Below, piece after piece: positions 8,845 through 17,801 of a stretch of 64,000 nt of DNA (its first letter is position 1; each line of letters begins with the position of its first letter). The notes beneath the pieces are model-generated. The model worked only from the letters and a program-made list of their open reading frames with translations, had not been told where the DNA came from and made no database searches. The stretch lies in assembly GCA_965238125.1 (NCBI GenBank), contig OZ250179.1, positions 124,001 through 188,000 of the forward strand, read 5' to 3'. Source of the DNA: UBA6623 sp965238125 (GTDB taxonomy: Bacteria; Acidobacteriota; Terriglobia; Bryobacterales; UBA6623). The translations under genes were made by a program, and so were the position numbers.

Positions 8845-11099
8845 AAATTCTACGTACAACCGTCTTTGCCCTGACCTGTTGCAACATCGTCGCGGTCGCC
8901 GCCGACCCCGCTTGGACGCCACCGCGTTGCTCCGACCTTCGGGACAACGAGAAGAACAGAAAACCGTTGTTCGCTCTGCTGTGTCAGCAAGAACTGGAGC
9001 AGAACTATTTGGACGGTTTTCGGCGGGCTCGCAATAACCATAGACAAGAGACGGGGGCCCCCGACCCATTCGCGACCTGCATCGAAACCTACTCCGGGGA
9101 CGAGGACGGCGTGGGAAAGCTCGTCAATTTGATTCGGGGCAACGGCGCCCCCAAAGCGAGTCTGATTTTGGGCCCGACATTCAGCGGAGTCTACCTGGGC
9201 GCAATCAAGCAGCTCGACGACGGGAAAGGCGGTGAAGCTCCGCGGGTTCCCGTCATTTCCCCGGTCGTTCAGGCCCCGGATGTCCGCAATGAACGCAAGG
9301 GTTGGTTTTTTCGCACCAACTTAAATGCCTCGCTTCGCGTCGAGGCGATCATGGACTTCACCGAGGGTTGGCCGATCACCTCCATCACGATTCTCTACCC
9401 CAACACCGACTACGGTCGCCTCGCCGAGGACCATTTCCGCAAGCAGCTCCCGGCCGATCTGGTGGAACAATACCGCTCCTACGAGTACAAAAGGCACGGA
9501 GGCGACAGAGCAGCTGTGACCAAAGTCATGGATCGACGGCCGGAAGCGTTGGGGATCTTCGGCGTTCCCAGCGAGATGCTTCGGATCCTCCGCTCAGTCC
9601 GTCGAAGGGCGTTGCTGCCCTACCGGCCCTTGACCTTCACGATCGGGGATCCGAGCAGCCAAAGGGAAAAGCCCGCCATGGACGGCGTGTATTACGTTTC
9701 CGTCGTGGAGCACGCGGCCTGCCGGGCTTCGAAGGCACTGGACGGGAAAGGAGCCGACCGATGCGACATTGGGCCCAGCGAGATCAAAGCTCTGACGTTC
9801 GACACCTCCCAACACGTTCTTCGCTTGGCTGCCGCGTCGATCAAGGGGAAAGACTTTGACGCCGAAGGATTCCGCGATGCCTTCGTGGCGTTGTTGCAAA
9901 GTACAAGCGACGCCGGCTCGACCACTCGAATGTCGTTTTCCGGCCTGGAGAATCAAGCGGAGCCGAAGATATACAGGATTGAGGGCGGCTCGATCACCGA
10001 GCCGCCCACGCTTGCCGAGATGGGGCTTGCCGGCTGGGTTGCCAATAAGTGGGACCTCTTGAGCGGCAGGTTCGGCCAGGCGATGCTGGCTCTAAATCTC
10101 CTCGTGCTGGTGACCGTCACCGTCGTAATCGCCGGGCTTGACGTCAACCGGTCTTTCGGGGGACGTTTTCGCAAGATCTTCTTTCATTGGCACTTCTGGC
10201 TGTTGTGCGGCTTCAACACATGCCTTGTATTGGCCCTCTACTTTTACATGGGCGAGAACGAAACCCTGCGCTACGACAGCCTGCTCGCGGCCTTGGCCGT
10301 GGCGATGGGGCCGTCGGTCTTGCTGCGTACGACCTTCTTCGAAACTCCCGCCGGCAAGGCGATCGGCCTCGCTCAGGTCTACGACCAATTCCTCCTTTGG
10401 ATCAACGAGCGAATGATGCTGCGCCGCTACAAACTGTTCAGTCGCTTCGTGAACGTCATTGCTTATTACAACCCCGGCAAGAGCCTGGCGGCCAAACTGA
10501 GGCGACTTTACCGCAACGCCAAGACGGCCGAGATGCGTCGACACCTGGAGGCGGGCCTGGCAAAAGAAATCGAGGAATCCGAATCGTACATGGAGGCGCG
10601 CTTGTCGTACGCGCGACGCTTGCTGCAACGGTTCGAATGGGACGAATTGCGGGAAGAGTTCGCGCCGCCGGAATATCGCAACGATCTGCCGGGCAACCCC
10701 GCTGAGCTAATTAACCGTTGCGCCCGATATTGCCAGAGTAACACGGAACGCCAGAAGAAGCTCGCATGGGTCGTGGAAGAGCAAATCAAGGCCCGACCGA
10801 AGGAAGTCGGCGACAAGCTTCGAGAAGACCTGCAAAAGGAGTTGGACGATCAGAGCCCGTCTATCTACGAGCTATCCCAAGTGAATTTTCTCGTAACACG
10901 CTGCGCGTTCACGCCGGAATTGTTCCGTGACCACGAACTACTTCCGAAAGACTTCAAATTCTCGGATCCCACCTCCGGGTCGTTCGTAAGAAAAATACGC
11001 GGCCAGCTGGGGCTCGGAACGACCGTTGACGCATCAGCCTCCGGCGGTGACGATCAAGACGACGACCGACCAACCGGGCTTGCCGCTACGGCCCCATAG
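8841..11099 (+). CDS. Periplasmic-binding-protein-like sensor fused to a three-helix membrane domain and a cytosolic helical domain
   Basis: The protein has 752 residues. Residues 1-21 are a signal peptide. Residues about 40-390 resemble a type I periplasmic binding fold (Peripla_BP_6/ANF receptor type). ASLILGPTFSGVY, VPVISPVVQAP, GWFFRTNLNASLR and ITILYPNTDYG occur in the order seen in branched-chain amino-acid binding proteins. Hydrophobic helices follow at about 412-432, 450-470 and 480-497. A Glu/Arg/Lys-rich cytosolic alpha-helical region of about 250 residues ends the protein. No kinase, cyclase, GGDEF or HAMP motif is visible, so the output is unknown. The start overlaps the upstream gene by 4 bp. 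The likely model is a ligand-sensing membrane receptor that works with the coiled-coil partner; this is inference. Confidence 0.75.
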   Translation: MKILRTTVFALTCCNIVAVAADPAWTPPRCSDLRDNEKNRKPLFALLCQQELEQNYLDGFRRARNNHRQETGAPDPFATCIETYSGDEDGVGKLVNLIRGNGAPKASLILGPTFSGVYLGAIKQLDDGKGGEAPRVPVISPVVQAPDVRNERKGWFFRTNLNASLRVEAIMDFTEGWPITSITILYPNTDYGRLAEDHFRKQLPADLVEQYRSYEYKRHGGDRAAVTKVMDRRPEALGIFGVPSEMLRILRSVRRRALLPYRPLTFTIGDPSSQREKPAMDGVYYVSVVEHAACRASKALDGKGADRCDIGPSEIKALTFDTSQHVLRLAAASIKGKDFDAEGFRDAFVALLQSTSDAGSTTRMSFSGLENQAEPKIYRIEGGSITEPPTLAEMGLAGWVANKWDLLSGRFGQAMLALNLLVLVTVTVVIAGLDVNRSFGGRFRKIFFHWHFWLLCGFNTCLVLALYFYMGENETLRYDSLLAALAVAMGPSVLLRTTFFETPAGKAIGLAQVYDQFLLWINERMMLRRYKLFSRFVNVIAYYNPGKSLAAKLRRLYRNAKTAEMRRHLEAGLAKEIEESESYMEARLSYARRLLQRFEWDELREEFAPPEYRNDLPGNPAELINRCARYCQSNTERQKKLAWVVEEQIKARPKEVGDKLREDLQKELDDQSPSIYELSQVNFLVTRCAFTPELFRDHELLPKDFKFSDPTSGSFVRKIRGQLGLGTTVDASASGGDDQDDDRPTGLAATAP

Positions 11100-11108
11100 C
11101 GGCGGCTG

Positions 11109-12131
11109 CTAGGCCGTGTCCGGGCTTGACGAGGGAGCCTTTCTAATCTGCACGAACTGCCAGCCGAAGCGGCCCTTGATGCACAAATGCCCGTTCGTCA
11201 CTTGCTGCTCGAGCGGCGAGGTCACCTTGACGATCTGATTGTCCTGCGTATGCAGGGTGAGTGTGCAGCCGACGCCGCAGTAGGGGCAGATCGTGTCGGT
11301 TTCGGCTTGATCGGGTTCGTTCCAGTTGTCGGCTTCGCGCAGGTCGTGTTCCCTCTTGAACATCAGCGCCCCGGTCGGGCAGACGCCGATGCAGTTGCCG
11401 CAATAGACGCAGGCCGAGTCCGGCAGGGGATTATTGAACTCCGTCGAAATCCGGGCGTCAAAACCGCGCCCGGCGACGGCGATGGCAAAAGTGTTCTGGG
11501 CGTCGGTGCCGCACGCTTCGACGCACTTATAGCAGAGAATACATTTCGAGTAATCGCGCGTGTAAAGCTCGTTGTCCACTTTGACCGGTTGGTGCACGTT
11601 ATCCGCCGTCGTCGGATCGGGCGCGGCGTGTTCACCTGGACGAGTACCGTCTCGCTCGCCGGCCTCAGCCGGTGCGGCGGCGGGTCCGTAACGGTCCGGC
11701 TTCGCGTCATAGCGCTCCATGTAGGACAGCAGTTCCGGAGCCGTCGAAACGTCCACCGACGACGCCAGAAACTCGAGCACCATCTTGCGGCTGTGGCGCA
11801 CACGCTCGGAATCGGTATGCACCACCATGCCCGGCTCCACCTTGCGCGAACACGCCGGTACCAGAGTTCGCGATTTCTCCAACTCAACGACGCAAATCCG
11901 GCAAGCGTTGACCGGCGTCAGGTTTTCGAGATAACAAAGCGTCGGCGTATCGATACCGAGCTTGCGCCCGGCGTCGAGCAGCGTCGAGCCCTCGGGCGCC
12001 GAGACGGTTTGGCCGTCGATCGTAATCTCGACCTCGGGCTTGGATTCCCGGGGCGGAATCACGGGGATCGGTCCGCGCGGAACGGGAATCTTCAGATCGG
12101 GCGCGTCGGCGGGTGAGGTGGGTGAGTTCAT
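11109..12131 (-). CDS. Formate dehydrogenase iron-sulfur protein: NuoG-like N-terminus plus the molybdopterin-enzyme Fe4S4 domain
   Basis: The protein has 340 residues. After a Pro-rich leader it has a [2Fe-2S] ferredoxin domain (about 34-110; CYLENLTPVNACRICVVE and a later PAC cysteine). Next is a NuoG-type linker, then two [4Fe-4S] motifs (CILCYKCVEAC near 200 and CVYCGNCIGVCP near 245). A Molybdop_Fe4S4 module follows (ICPYCGVGC then LCIKGRFGW near 285-325). In ordinary NAD-linked formate dehydrogenases these modules form the N-terminal third of the catalytic alpha subunit. Here the protein stops just after GRFGWQFVQ, while the separate fdhA begins at the corresponding next segment. It should pass electrons from the Mo/W site to the FMN subunit encoded upstream. 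It converges on the gene ending at 11099. Confidence 0.88.
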   Translation of the reverse strand: MNSPTSPADAPDLKIPVPRGPIPVIPPRESKPEVEITIDGQTVSAPEGSTLLDAGRKLGIDTPTLCYLENLTPVNACRICVVELEKSRTLVPACSRKVEPGMVVHTDSERVRHSRKMVLEFLASSVDVSTAPELLSYMERYDAKPDRYGPAAAPAEAGERDGTRPGEHAAPDPTTADNVHQPVKVDNELYTRDYSKCILCYKCVEACGTDAQNTFAIAVAGRGFDARISTEFNNPLPDSACVYCGNCIGVCPTGALMFKREHDLREADNWNEPDQAETDTICPYCGVGCTLTLHTQDNQIVKVTSPLEQQVTNGHLCIKGRFGWQFVQIRKAPSSSPDTA

Positions 12132-12270
12132 GGGTCTTGGCGGCGACGATGGCTACTTGATCCAGAAACGGTTCCGTCTCTATGAATCAGCGGACTCTTA
12201 ATGCCGCTGTGAGAATGAGCGCCCGAGCGTTCCCGCCGCCCCTTCAGGGCTCAACCTGATTTAGATTCCG

Positions 12271-12306
12271 TACCCGGGGTTCCGCCTTCGGCTCCACCCC
12301 GGGCTA
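12271..12306. repeat. REP-like hairpin, copy 1 of an inverted pair
   Basis: This 36-bp imperfect palindrome has outer arms CCCGGGGT/ACCCCGGG and an inner CCG-CCTT-CGG. A near-identical copy lies at 14465-14500 in inverted orientation, so the pair brackets the NuoEF-like gene. A shorter hairpin of the type GCCGCTTCGCGGC follows at about 12317. Confidence 0.7.
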
Positions 12307-12368
12307 TATTCCTGTCGCCGCTTCGCGGCTCAAGACATTGGCGATCTCCCCGGTCTCAATGCCATTCA

Positions 12369-14273
12369 TCATAAGCTCGCGGGGCTGTTCTCGGAGGAAC
12401 TCTCCGCGGCTCCAAATATATTCCATCGCTTCAGCGCCGACTCAATTGCGCTTGACGCCGTGTGGCCCAGCCCGCAGATCGAGGCGTCGCGCATGACTTG
12501 GCCGAGTTCGCCGAGCATCACCAGTTCATCTTGCTTCGATCCGATCGTTTGGTCGGTGTCGAGGCGATGGAGCAGCTCTTCCTGGCGAACCGTGCCGACT
12601 CGGCAGGGTACGCACTGTCCGCACGACTCGTCGCGGAAAAAGCGCGCGATCCGCAGCAGAATCTGTTTCATGTCAACCGTGTCGTCGAATAGCATCACGA
12701 CCGCCGAACCAAGCGTCGCGTCGATCGCGCGGGGGCCTTCGAACGTCAGCGGTGTGTCCAGCTCGTCGGGCGTCACGAAGGCCCCCGCCGCGCCGCCCAA
12801 CAAGACGGCCTGCAAGTTCCCACTGCCCGCGACGCCGCCGGCGAGCTCGATCACCTCGCGTAGCGTGATACCGAACTCGGCTTCGTAGACGCCGGGCCAC
12901 GCGACATGTCCGGAAACGCAGAACAGCTTCGGACCGGTCGAGCGCTCGGTGCCGATCGCCGCGTAGGCCGCGCCGCCTTCCAAGACGATATGCGGGACGT
13001 TGACGAGCGTTTCGACATTGTTCACCAGCGTCGGCCGCTGAAACAGACCGGCCTGCGTGGGGAAAGGCGGCTTGTTGCGCGGCTCGCCGCGATAGCCCTC
13101 GATGGAGTTGAACAACGCCGTCTCTTCGCCGCAAATGTAGGCGCCCGCGCCCTTGCGAATCTCAATATCGAAACGCAAGCCGTGCCCCATCACGTCCGCG
13201 CCCAACAGCCCGGCCTCGCGGGCTCCGGCCAGTGCGTTTTCCAAGTGTTCGATCGCGAGCGGATATTCCCCCCGAACGTAGATATAGCCCAGTTCGCAAC
13301 CGGTGGCCGTACCGGCGATCGTCATGGCTTCGACCAGCGCGAAGGGGTCGCCCTCCATCAAGACGCGATCTTTGAAGGTTCCCGGTTCCGATTCGTCCGC
13401 GTTGCAAATCAGATAGCAGGGGCCGTCTGCTTCCGAAACCGCCTTCCATTTGATCGACGCCGGGAAGGCCGCCCCGCCGCGGCCTACTAATTTCGAGTCG
13501 GTGATTTCTTGGATCACTTGTTGCGGTCCGATGTCGAGCGCCTTTTGCAAAGCCTCGTAGCCGCCGTGCTCCCGATAATCTTCGAGGCTCGTCGGATCGG
13601 CCTTGCCGATGCGCCCGAGTAGGCGCAAACCGGACTGCCCAGCCTGCGGCACCGAAACAGCAGGATCAAATCGGTCGGGCCCGGCGGGCGGGCGACCGTT
13701 CGCGGAAGCCAGTTCTTCCAACACCGCGCCCGCCTCGGTCGTCGGCAGCATTTTTTCCCAATGCCGCTCGCCGGCGCCCGAGACGAGCGCCGCCGGGGCT
13801 CGTTCGCATTGCCCTAGGCAAGGGCTGCGCAGCCAGGTCGTTCCTCCGTCAGCCGCCGGCGTGCCGGCCGGGCCAAGCGTCTGTTCGAGCTGTTCACAAA
13901 TCGCTCCCGCGCCGCGCGTCAGACAGGCGATGTCGTCACACACGTGGACGACCGCCGGAGGTCGAGGCCGGGTCGAAAGCAGGGCGTAGAAATCCGCCAC
14001 ACCGAAGGCTTCCGCCGGCGGGACGTTGAGTCGGCGGCAAGAGTAATTGAGAGCGCCGGGGCTGATCCAACCTATCCGCGATTGGATGCCGTGAAGAACC
14101 GGCAGCAGGCGATGGCGCTCCGAACGGGCGGCGTGCCCGGTCGCGGACATGCGGCCGTCACGTTCCACCGAGCGGTCGCCGCCGGTCCAGCGGGAATCGG
14201 CGGGGCCGAGAATTTTGTCGACCGCGGAACGCTCCTCGTCGGTCGGCTCGTCGTGAGTGAAGAGGAGGTCCAT
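12369..14273 (-). CDS. NAD-dependent formate dehydrogenase diaphorase subunit (NuoE-NuoF fusion)
   Basis: The protein has 634 residues from the ATG at 14273. The codons before it fall in a short tandem-repeat tract and are unlikely to be translated. The N-terminal about 170 residues are a NuoE-like thioredoxin-fold [2Fe-2S] domain, with cysteine pairs CDDIAC and CLGQC. The remainder is NuoF-like. It contains GRGGAAFPASIKW and NADESEPGTFKDR for NADH/FMN binding, GAGAYICGEETAL, the SLBB region, and the C-terminal SCGQCVPCRVGT ligands for a [4Fe-4S] cluster. It should accept electrons from the iron-sulfur protein at 11109-12131 and reduce NAD+. It lies between fdhA upstream and that iron-sulfur gene downstream, all on the minus strand, with repeat-containing gaps of 435 and 237 bp. 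Confidence 0.93.
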   Translation of the reverse strand: MDLLFTHDEPTDEERSAVDKILGPADSRWTGGDRSVERDGRMSATGHAARSERHRLLPVLHGIQSRIGWISPGALNYSCRRLNVPPAEAFGVADFYALLSTRPRPPAVVHVCDDIACLTRGAGAICEQLEQTLGPAGTPAADGGTTWLRSPCLGQCERAPAALVSGAGERHWEKMLPTTEAGAVLEELASANGRPPAGPDRFDPAVSVPQAGQSGLRLLGRIGKADPTSLEDYREHGGYEALQKALDIGPQQVIQEITDSKLVGRGGAAFPASIKWKAVSEADGPCYLICNADESEPGTFKDRVLMEGDPFALVEAMTIAGTATGCELGYIYVRGEYPLAIEHLENALAGAREAGLLGADVMGHGLRFDIEIRKGAGAYICGEETALFNSIEGYRGEPRNKPPFPTQAGLFQRPTLVNNVETLVNVPHIVLEGGAAYAAIGTERSTGPKLFCVSGHVAWPGVYEAEFGITLREVIELAGGVAGSGNLQAVLLGGAAGAFVTPDELDTPLTFEGPRAIDATLGSAVVMLFDDTVDMKQILLRIARFFRDESCGQCVPCRVGTVRQEELLHRLDTDQTIGSKQDELVMLGELGQVMRDASICGLGHTASSAIESALKRWNIFGAAESSSENSPASL

Positions 14274-14708
14274 TCCGTTATCCGTGAACCGTGAACCGTG
14301 AACCGTGAGCCGAAAGCCGTGAAGCGATGGCTGCCGGTCCAATCGCCTTTGATCGACGATCGCCTAACGACCCTTCCGAAAACATTCCCACGAACATATA
14401 CTGCATTCCATTCAAGACCGGCGAGATCACGATTTCTCGAGCTGCGCAGCGGCGACCGGAACATTAGCCCAGGGTGGAGCCGAAGGCGGAACCCTGGGTA
14501 GAAACCCCCACCCAAAAGAGCCCTGAAAGGGCGGCAGGAACGCCCCGCCACTCATTATCGCCCCGGCATGACGAACACCGCGCATTCATACGAACTCGGC
14601 TGAGATCCAGAGCAACAAACCAACACCGCCAACCGCGGACTGACCCCAAAAGTCGAGGTTCCATCTTCGGCTCACGGTTAACAGTTCACGGATCACGGCT
14701 TCCCCCAC
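14274..14708. repeat. Repeat-filled gap: tandem 7-mer, REP-like hairpin and a degenerate inverted partner
   Basis: At about 14282-14310 the heptamer CCGTGAA is repeated in tandem (three full units plus decayed ones). A diverged, inverted version of the same tract lies at about 14672-14700. Between them, 14465-14500 is the inverted partner of the REP-like hairpin at 12271. It is followed by another short hairpin-rich piece (AGCCCTGAAAGGGCGGCAGG). No gene is visible. Confidence 0.6.
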
Positions 14709-16649
14709 TTAGTCCCCGGTCAGTGCGGGTTCGGTGGCAATCGCCGTCTCTTCCAGCTTGTCGATGCGAATCGCCGTGGCCTTGAAATCCGCCGTTCCCG
14801 ATTTGGGATCCACGGCATCGACGGTCAGCTTATTGGTTTCCACCTGGTCGGGGAAATGCAGCGTCATAAAGGCCAGGCCCGGGCGCAGGGCGGGGTCGAA
14901 ACGGACCGGCGCAATGACCGACCCGCGGCGCGAGGTGATGCGCACGCGCTCCCCCTCGCCTAATCCGTATTGCTCGCCGTCTTCCGGGGCAAGGTCCAAC
15001 GATTCGCCACGCCGCAGCGGCGAATGATAGAGCCCCGTCTGCACGCCCGTGTTGTAGGATTCGAGCCTTCTTCCCGTCGTCAGCCGCAGCGGATATTCTT
15101 CGCTCAACTCATCGAAGGGCGCCTTGTTTTCGACTGCGCTGAAAGGCGCGCGGGGGCCGATGATCGGCCTCTCCCACAAGCGCCCGTGCAGGTACTTTTC
15201 GCCCGGATGCGATTCGTCGAAACACGGCCAATGCAGCCCGCCCGACTCTTCCAGCCTTGCGTACGACATCCCGCCGTGCATCGGTGAGAGGCCGCGCACC
15301 TCGTTCCAAATCGTTTCTGGGTCAGGCGTACCCCAATCATGACCCTCACGCCGCGCCATCTCGAAAAGGATCTCGATATCGTCGCGCGCCCCGGCCGGCG
15401 GATCGAGCGCGGGCCGCACGCGCTGCACTTTGCGCTCGCTGCTGGTCACCGTGCCGTCGCTTTCCGACCAACCGGCCGCCGCCGGTAGGACGACATCGGC
15501 GGCTTCGGCTGTCTTGGTCATCAGAATGTCTTGGACCACCAGCGTATCCAGTCCTTCGAGGAGCTTTCGCGTGCGATTGTGGTCGGCTTCCGAAACCATC
15601 GGGTTCTCCCCGATAGCGAACAGCACCGTCAGTTCGCCGCGCTCCATGGCGTCGAACATTCCGCTTAAATGCCAACCCTTCTTGGGGGGGATCGGGCAGC
15701 CCCAAGCCTTTTCGAACTTTGCCCGCAACTCGTCGTTTTCGACGTGCTGAAAGCCCGGCAGCCGATCGGGCAGCGCGCCCATGTCGCCGCCGCCTTGGAC
15801 GTTGTTCTGCCCCCGCAACGGGTTCAACCCCGACGCCCAGCGCCCTACATGCCCGGTCAAGATCGAGAGATTGATCAACGCCAGCACATTGTCGACCGCG
15901 TTGTGGTGCTCGGTGATGCCGAGCGTCCAGCAAAGCTCCGCCCTCGGGGCCTTGGCGTAGGCGTGCGCCAGGTCGCGAATCGCCTCGGCCGGCACGCCGC
16001 TGATCTTCTCGGCATGCTCCAAGGTGAACGACTCGACATGCTCCTTGTAAGCCTCGAAACCGCTCGTGGCGTTCTCGATGAACTCCTCGTTGGTCAGGCC
16101 GGCGGCGATGATCTCACGGCCCACGGCGTTTGCGAGGGCCACGTCGCTGCCGACGTCGAGCCCCAGCCAGCGGTCGGCCCATTGGGCGGACCCCGTCCTG
16201 CGCGGGTCGACGACATAGAGCTTCGCCCCCTTATGAATCGCCTTCAAGACGTGGTGGAAGAAGATCGGATGGGTTTCACGCGCATTCGACCCCCACAGGA
16301 TCACGAGGTCGGTTTCCTCGATCGCCTGGTAGGAGCTCGTTCCTCCACCCGCTCCGAATACTGTCGCCAGACCGACGACGCTCGGGGCGTGTCAAGTACG
16401 GTTGCAACTGTCGATATTGTTGCTGCCGTAGACGACTCGGGCAAACTTTTGCGAGATGTAATTCAGCTCGTTCGTAGTTTTCGAACAACTGAAGATCCCG
16501 AAAGTTTGCGGCCCGTGCCGGTCGACGGCGGCGCGAAATCCGCCGGTCGCGCGATCGAGCGCCTCGTCCCAGCTCGCGGGACGAAGCACGCCGTTGTCAC
16601 GCACCAGCGGCTCGGTCAATCGAGAGTTGCGCTGCCTCGCTTCGGACAT
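14709..16649 (-). CDS. fdhA: Formate dehydrogenase catalytic subunit, selenocysteine-containing (UGA at 16392-16394), lacking the N-terminal Fe4S4 domain
   Basis: The gene has 647 codons, and an in-frame TGA at codon 86 is read as selenocysteine. Before it the frame gives ASWDEALDRATGGFRAAVD and NELNYISQKFARVVYGSNN. The context DSCNRT-U-HAPSVVGLATVFG aligns with the active-site segment of known formate dehydrogenases, where this residue is Sec or Cys and binds Mo/W. After it come bis-MGD binding landmarks (LWGSNARETHP, VVDPRRT, CWTLGITEHHNAVDN, LRGQNNVQGGGDMGA) and the C-terminal molydop_binding domain (LTTGRRLESYNTG). A SECIS hairpin follows the TGA. The usual N-terminal CxxCxxxC Fe4S4 domain is missing; it sits on the gene at 11109-12131. 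The start is the ATG at 16649, just before the RLTEPLVRD segment. Confidence 0.93.
16354..16394 (-). promoter_or_regulatory. Bacterial SECIS element of fdhA
   Basis: The hairpin lies directly 3' of the TGA on the minus strand. Lower-stem bases CCGA pair with UCGG. The upper stem GUCGUC pairs with GGCGAC (one U-G wobble), with apical loop GGUCU. The loop starts 18 nt after the UGA. In my recollection of E. coli fdhF, the same GGUCU loop is at the same distance. It should recruit SelB with Sec-tRNA. Confidence 0.85.
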
Positions 16650-16715
16650 GAGACCATTGTAGACGATGGGGGTTTGAGGAGCGCCGGTCGCTACCTGAGC
16701 GCGTCCCTCGGTAGA

Positions 16716-16769
16716 GACAAACACTCGTGTTTGTCCTAGTTCACAGTTCCGACAAGCTCTCAGCTTGTC
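16716..16769. repeat. Dispersed double-hairpin repeat, copy 1
   Basis: There are two perfect inverted repeats separated by 15 nt: GACAAACAC-tc-GTGTTTGTC (16716-16735) and GACAAGCT-ctc-AGCTTGTC (16751-16769). The same pair with the same spacing occurs at 21618-21671. It lies in the 222-bp gap between fdhA and the kinase gene, upstream of fdhA. Confidence 0.85.
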
Positions 16770-16871
16770 GTCGGCTTGGGTGCTCGATCGTAAGACAACC
16801 GGCTGAGAGCCAGCCGTAACTTGGGTGAATACCGGGGCCGGCACGAGTGCCGGTCACTACTCTCGGCGCTC

Positions 16872-17765
16872 TTAGCCCAGCGCGTCAAGTTCGTCGAGGC
16901 TCCAGGGCGGCAGCGCGCCATTGCGGCCCGCCACCAAAGCTCCCACTCGATTCGCGAAATCAGCAATGCGATCCATGGCCCAACCCTGATCGATCCCGTG
17001 AACCAGCCCCGCCGTGAAAGCGTCGCCCGCGCCCACCGTGTCGGCTACCTCGACAGCGTATCCGGGAGCTTCGACAAGGCTCCCGCTACTGAGCAGGCAG
17101 CAGCCCTTCGGGCCGAGGGTCGCGCAAACCGTTCGACAGCCAAACCGCTCCGCCGCCTCGCGGCAAAACGCGGCCGGGGCTTTGGCGAGACCGAACCAAT
17201 CGCCCAGCCAAGCGGCTTCGTCTTCGTTGACCTTGACCACGTCGGCCGTTTCCAAATAGGCGGCGACCAACTCGGGCTCGTAGGAGTCCTTGCGCAAGTT
17301 GACGTCGTAGAGCCGTTGCGCGTCCGGATTCGTGTCGATCAATTTCCGCGTCAACCGTCTTGCCCGCGGGTCCATGGAGTGCAAAGTGCCGAAACAGATC
17401 CATGACGGCCTTTGCGCGGCGATGGCGTTGAACGCTTGGTCGTCGAGTGCGGCCGCATCGTAGGCCGCCGGACGGTGCAGCGTGTAGTCGGGGCTGCCGC
17501 GCTCGTTGACGTAGACCGAAACCCAGCCGGTCGGGTGCTCCTCGGTCACCGCGATGGTTTCGGTCGAGAGCCCGACCTCGCGGGCTTCCGTGAGGGCGCG
17601 CCGACCGCGGACGTCATCGCCGACGGCGCTGACAAAAGTCACCTCGTGCCCAAGCCGGGAAGCCTGCACCGCGAAGTTGAACGGCGCGCCGCCCAAGTGT
17701 TCGTCCTCGGCGAACACATCCCAAAGAATCTCTCCCACCACGACGAGACGCTTACCGACAACCAT
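16872..17765 (-). CDS. PfkB-family carbohydrate kinase (fructokinase-like)
   Basis: The protein has 297 residues, the usual ribokinase/PfkB length. The N-terminal GEILWDVF and the sugar-contacting HLGGAPFNFA (about 23-32) resemble bacterial fructokinases. The anion-hole and catalytic motif DTVGAGDAFTAG sits at 242-253, with D248 the presumed base, and ATLGPKGC lies near 215-222. The reaction is ATP-dependent phosphorylation of a sugar or related compound in the cytoplasm. Fructose is only a guess from the N-terminal motif. It is a single minus-strand gene that does not share an operon with fdhA. Confidence 0.9.
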   Translation of the reverse strand: MVVGKRLVVVGEILWDVFAEDEHLGGAPFNFAVQASRLGHEVTFVSAVGDDVRGRRALTEAREVGLSTETIAVTEEHPTGWVSVYVNERGSPDYTLHRPAAYDAAALDDQAFNAIAAQRPSWICFGTLHSMDPRARRLTRKLIDTNPDAQRLYDVNLRKDSYEPELVAAYLETADVVKVNEDEAAWLGDWFGLAKAPAAFCREAAERFGCRTVCATLGPKGCCLLSSGSLVEAPGYAVEVADTVGAGDAFTAGLVHGIDQGWAMDRIADFANRVGALVAGRNGALPPWSLDELDALG

Positions 17766-17801
17766 TATGCCGCCGCCGCCGGTTCGTTGGCTGTGAAAGA
17801 G

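Noticed and set aside
14282..14310. Tandem heptamers considered as a CRISPR fragment
   Set aside because: The units are 7 bp without spacers and there are no cas genes, so it is a simple tandem repeat.
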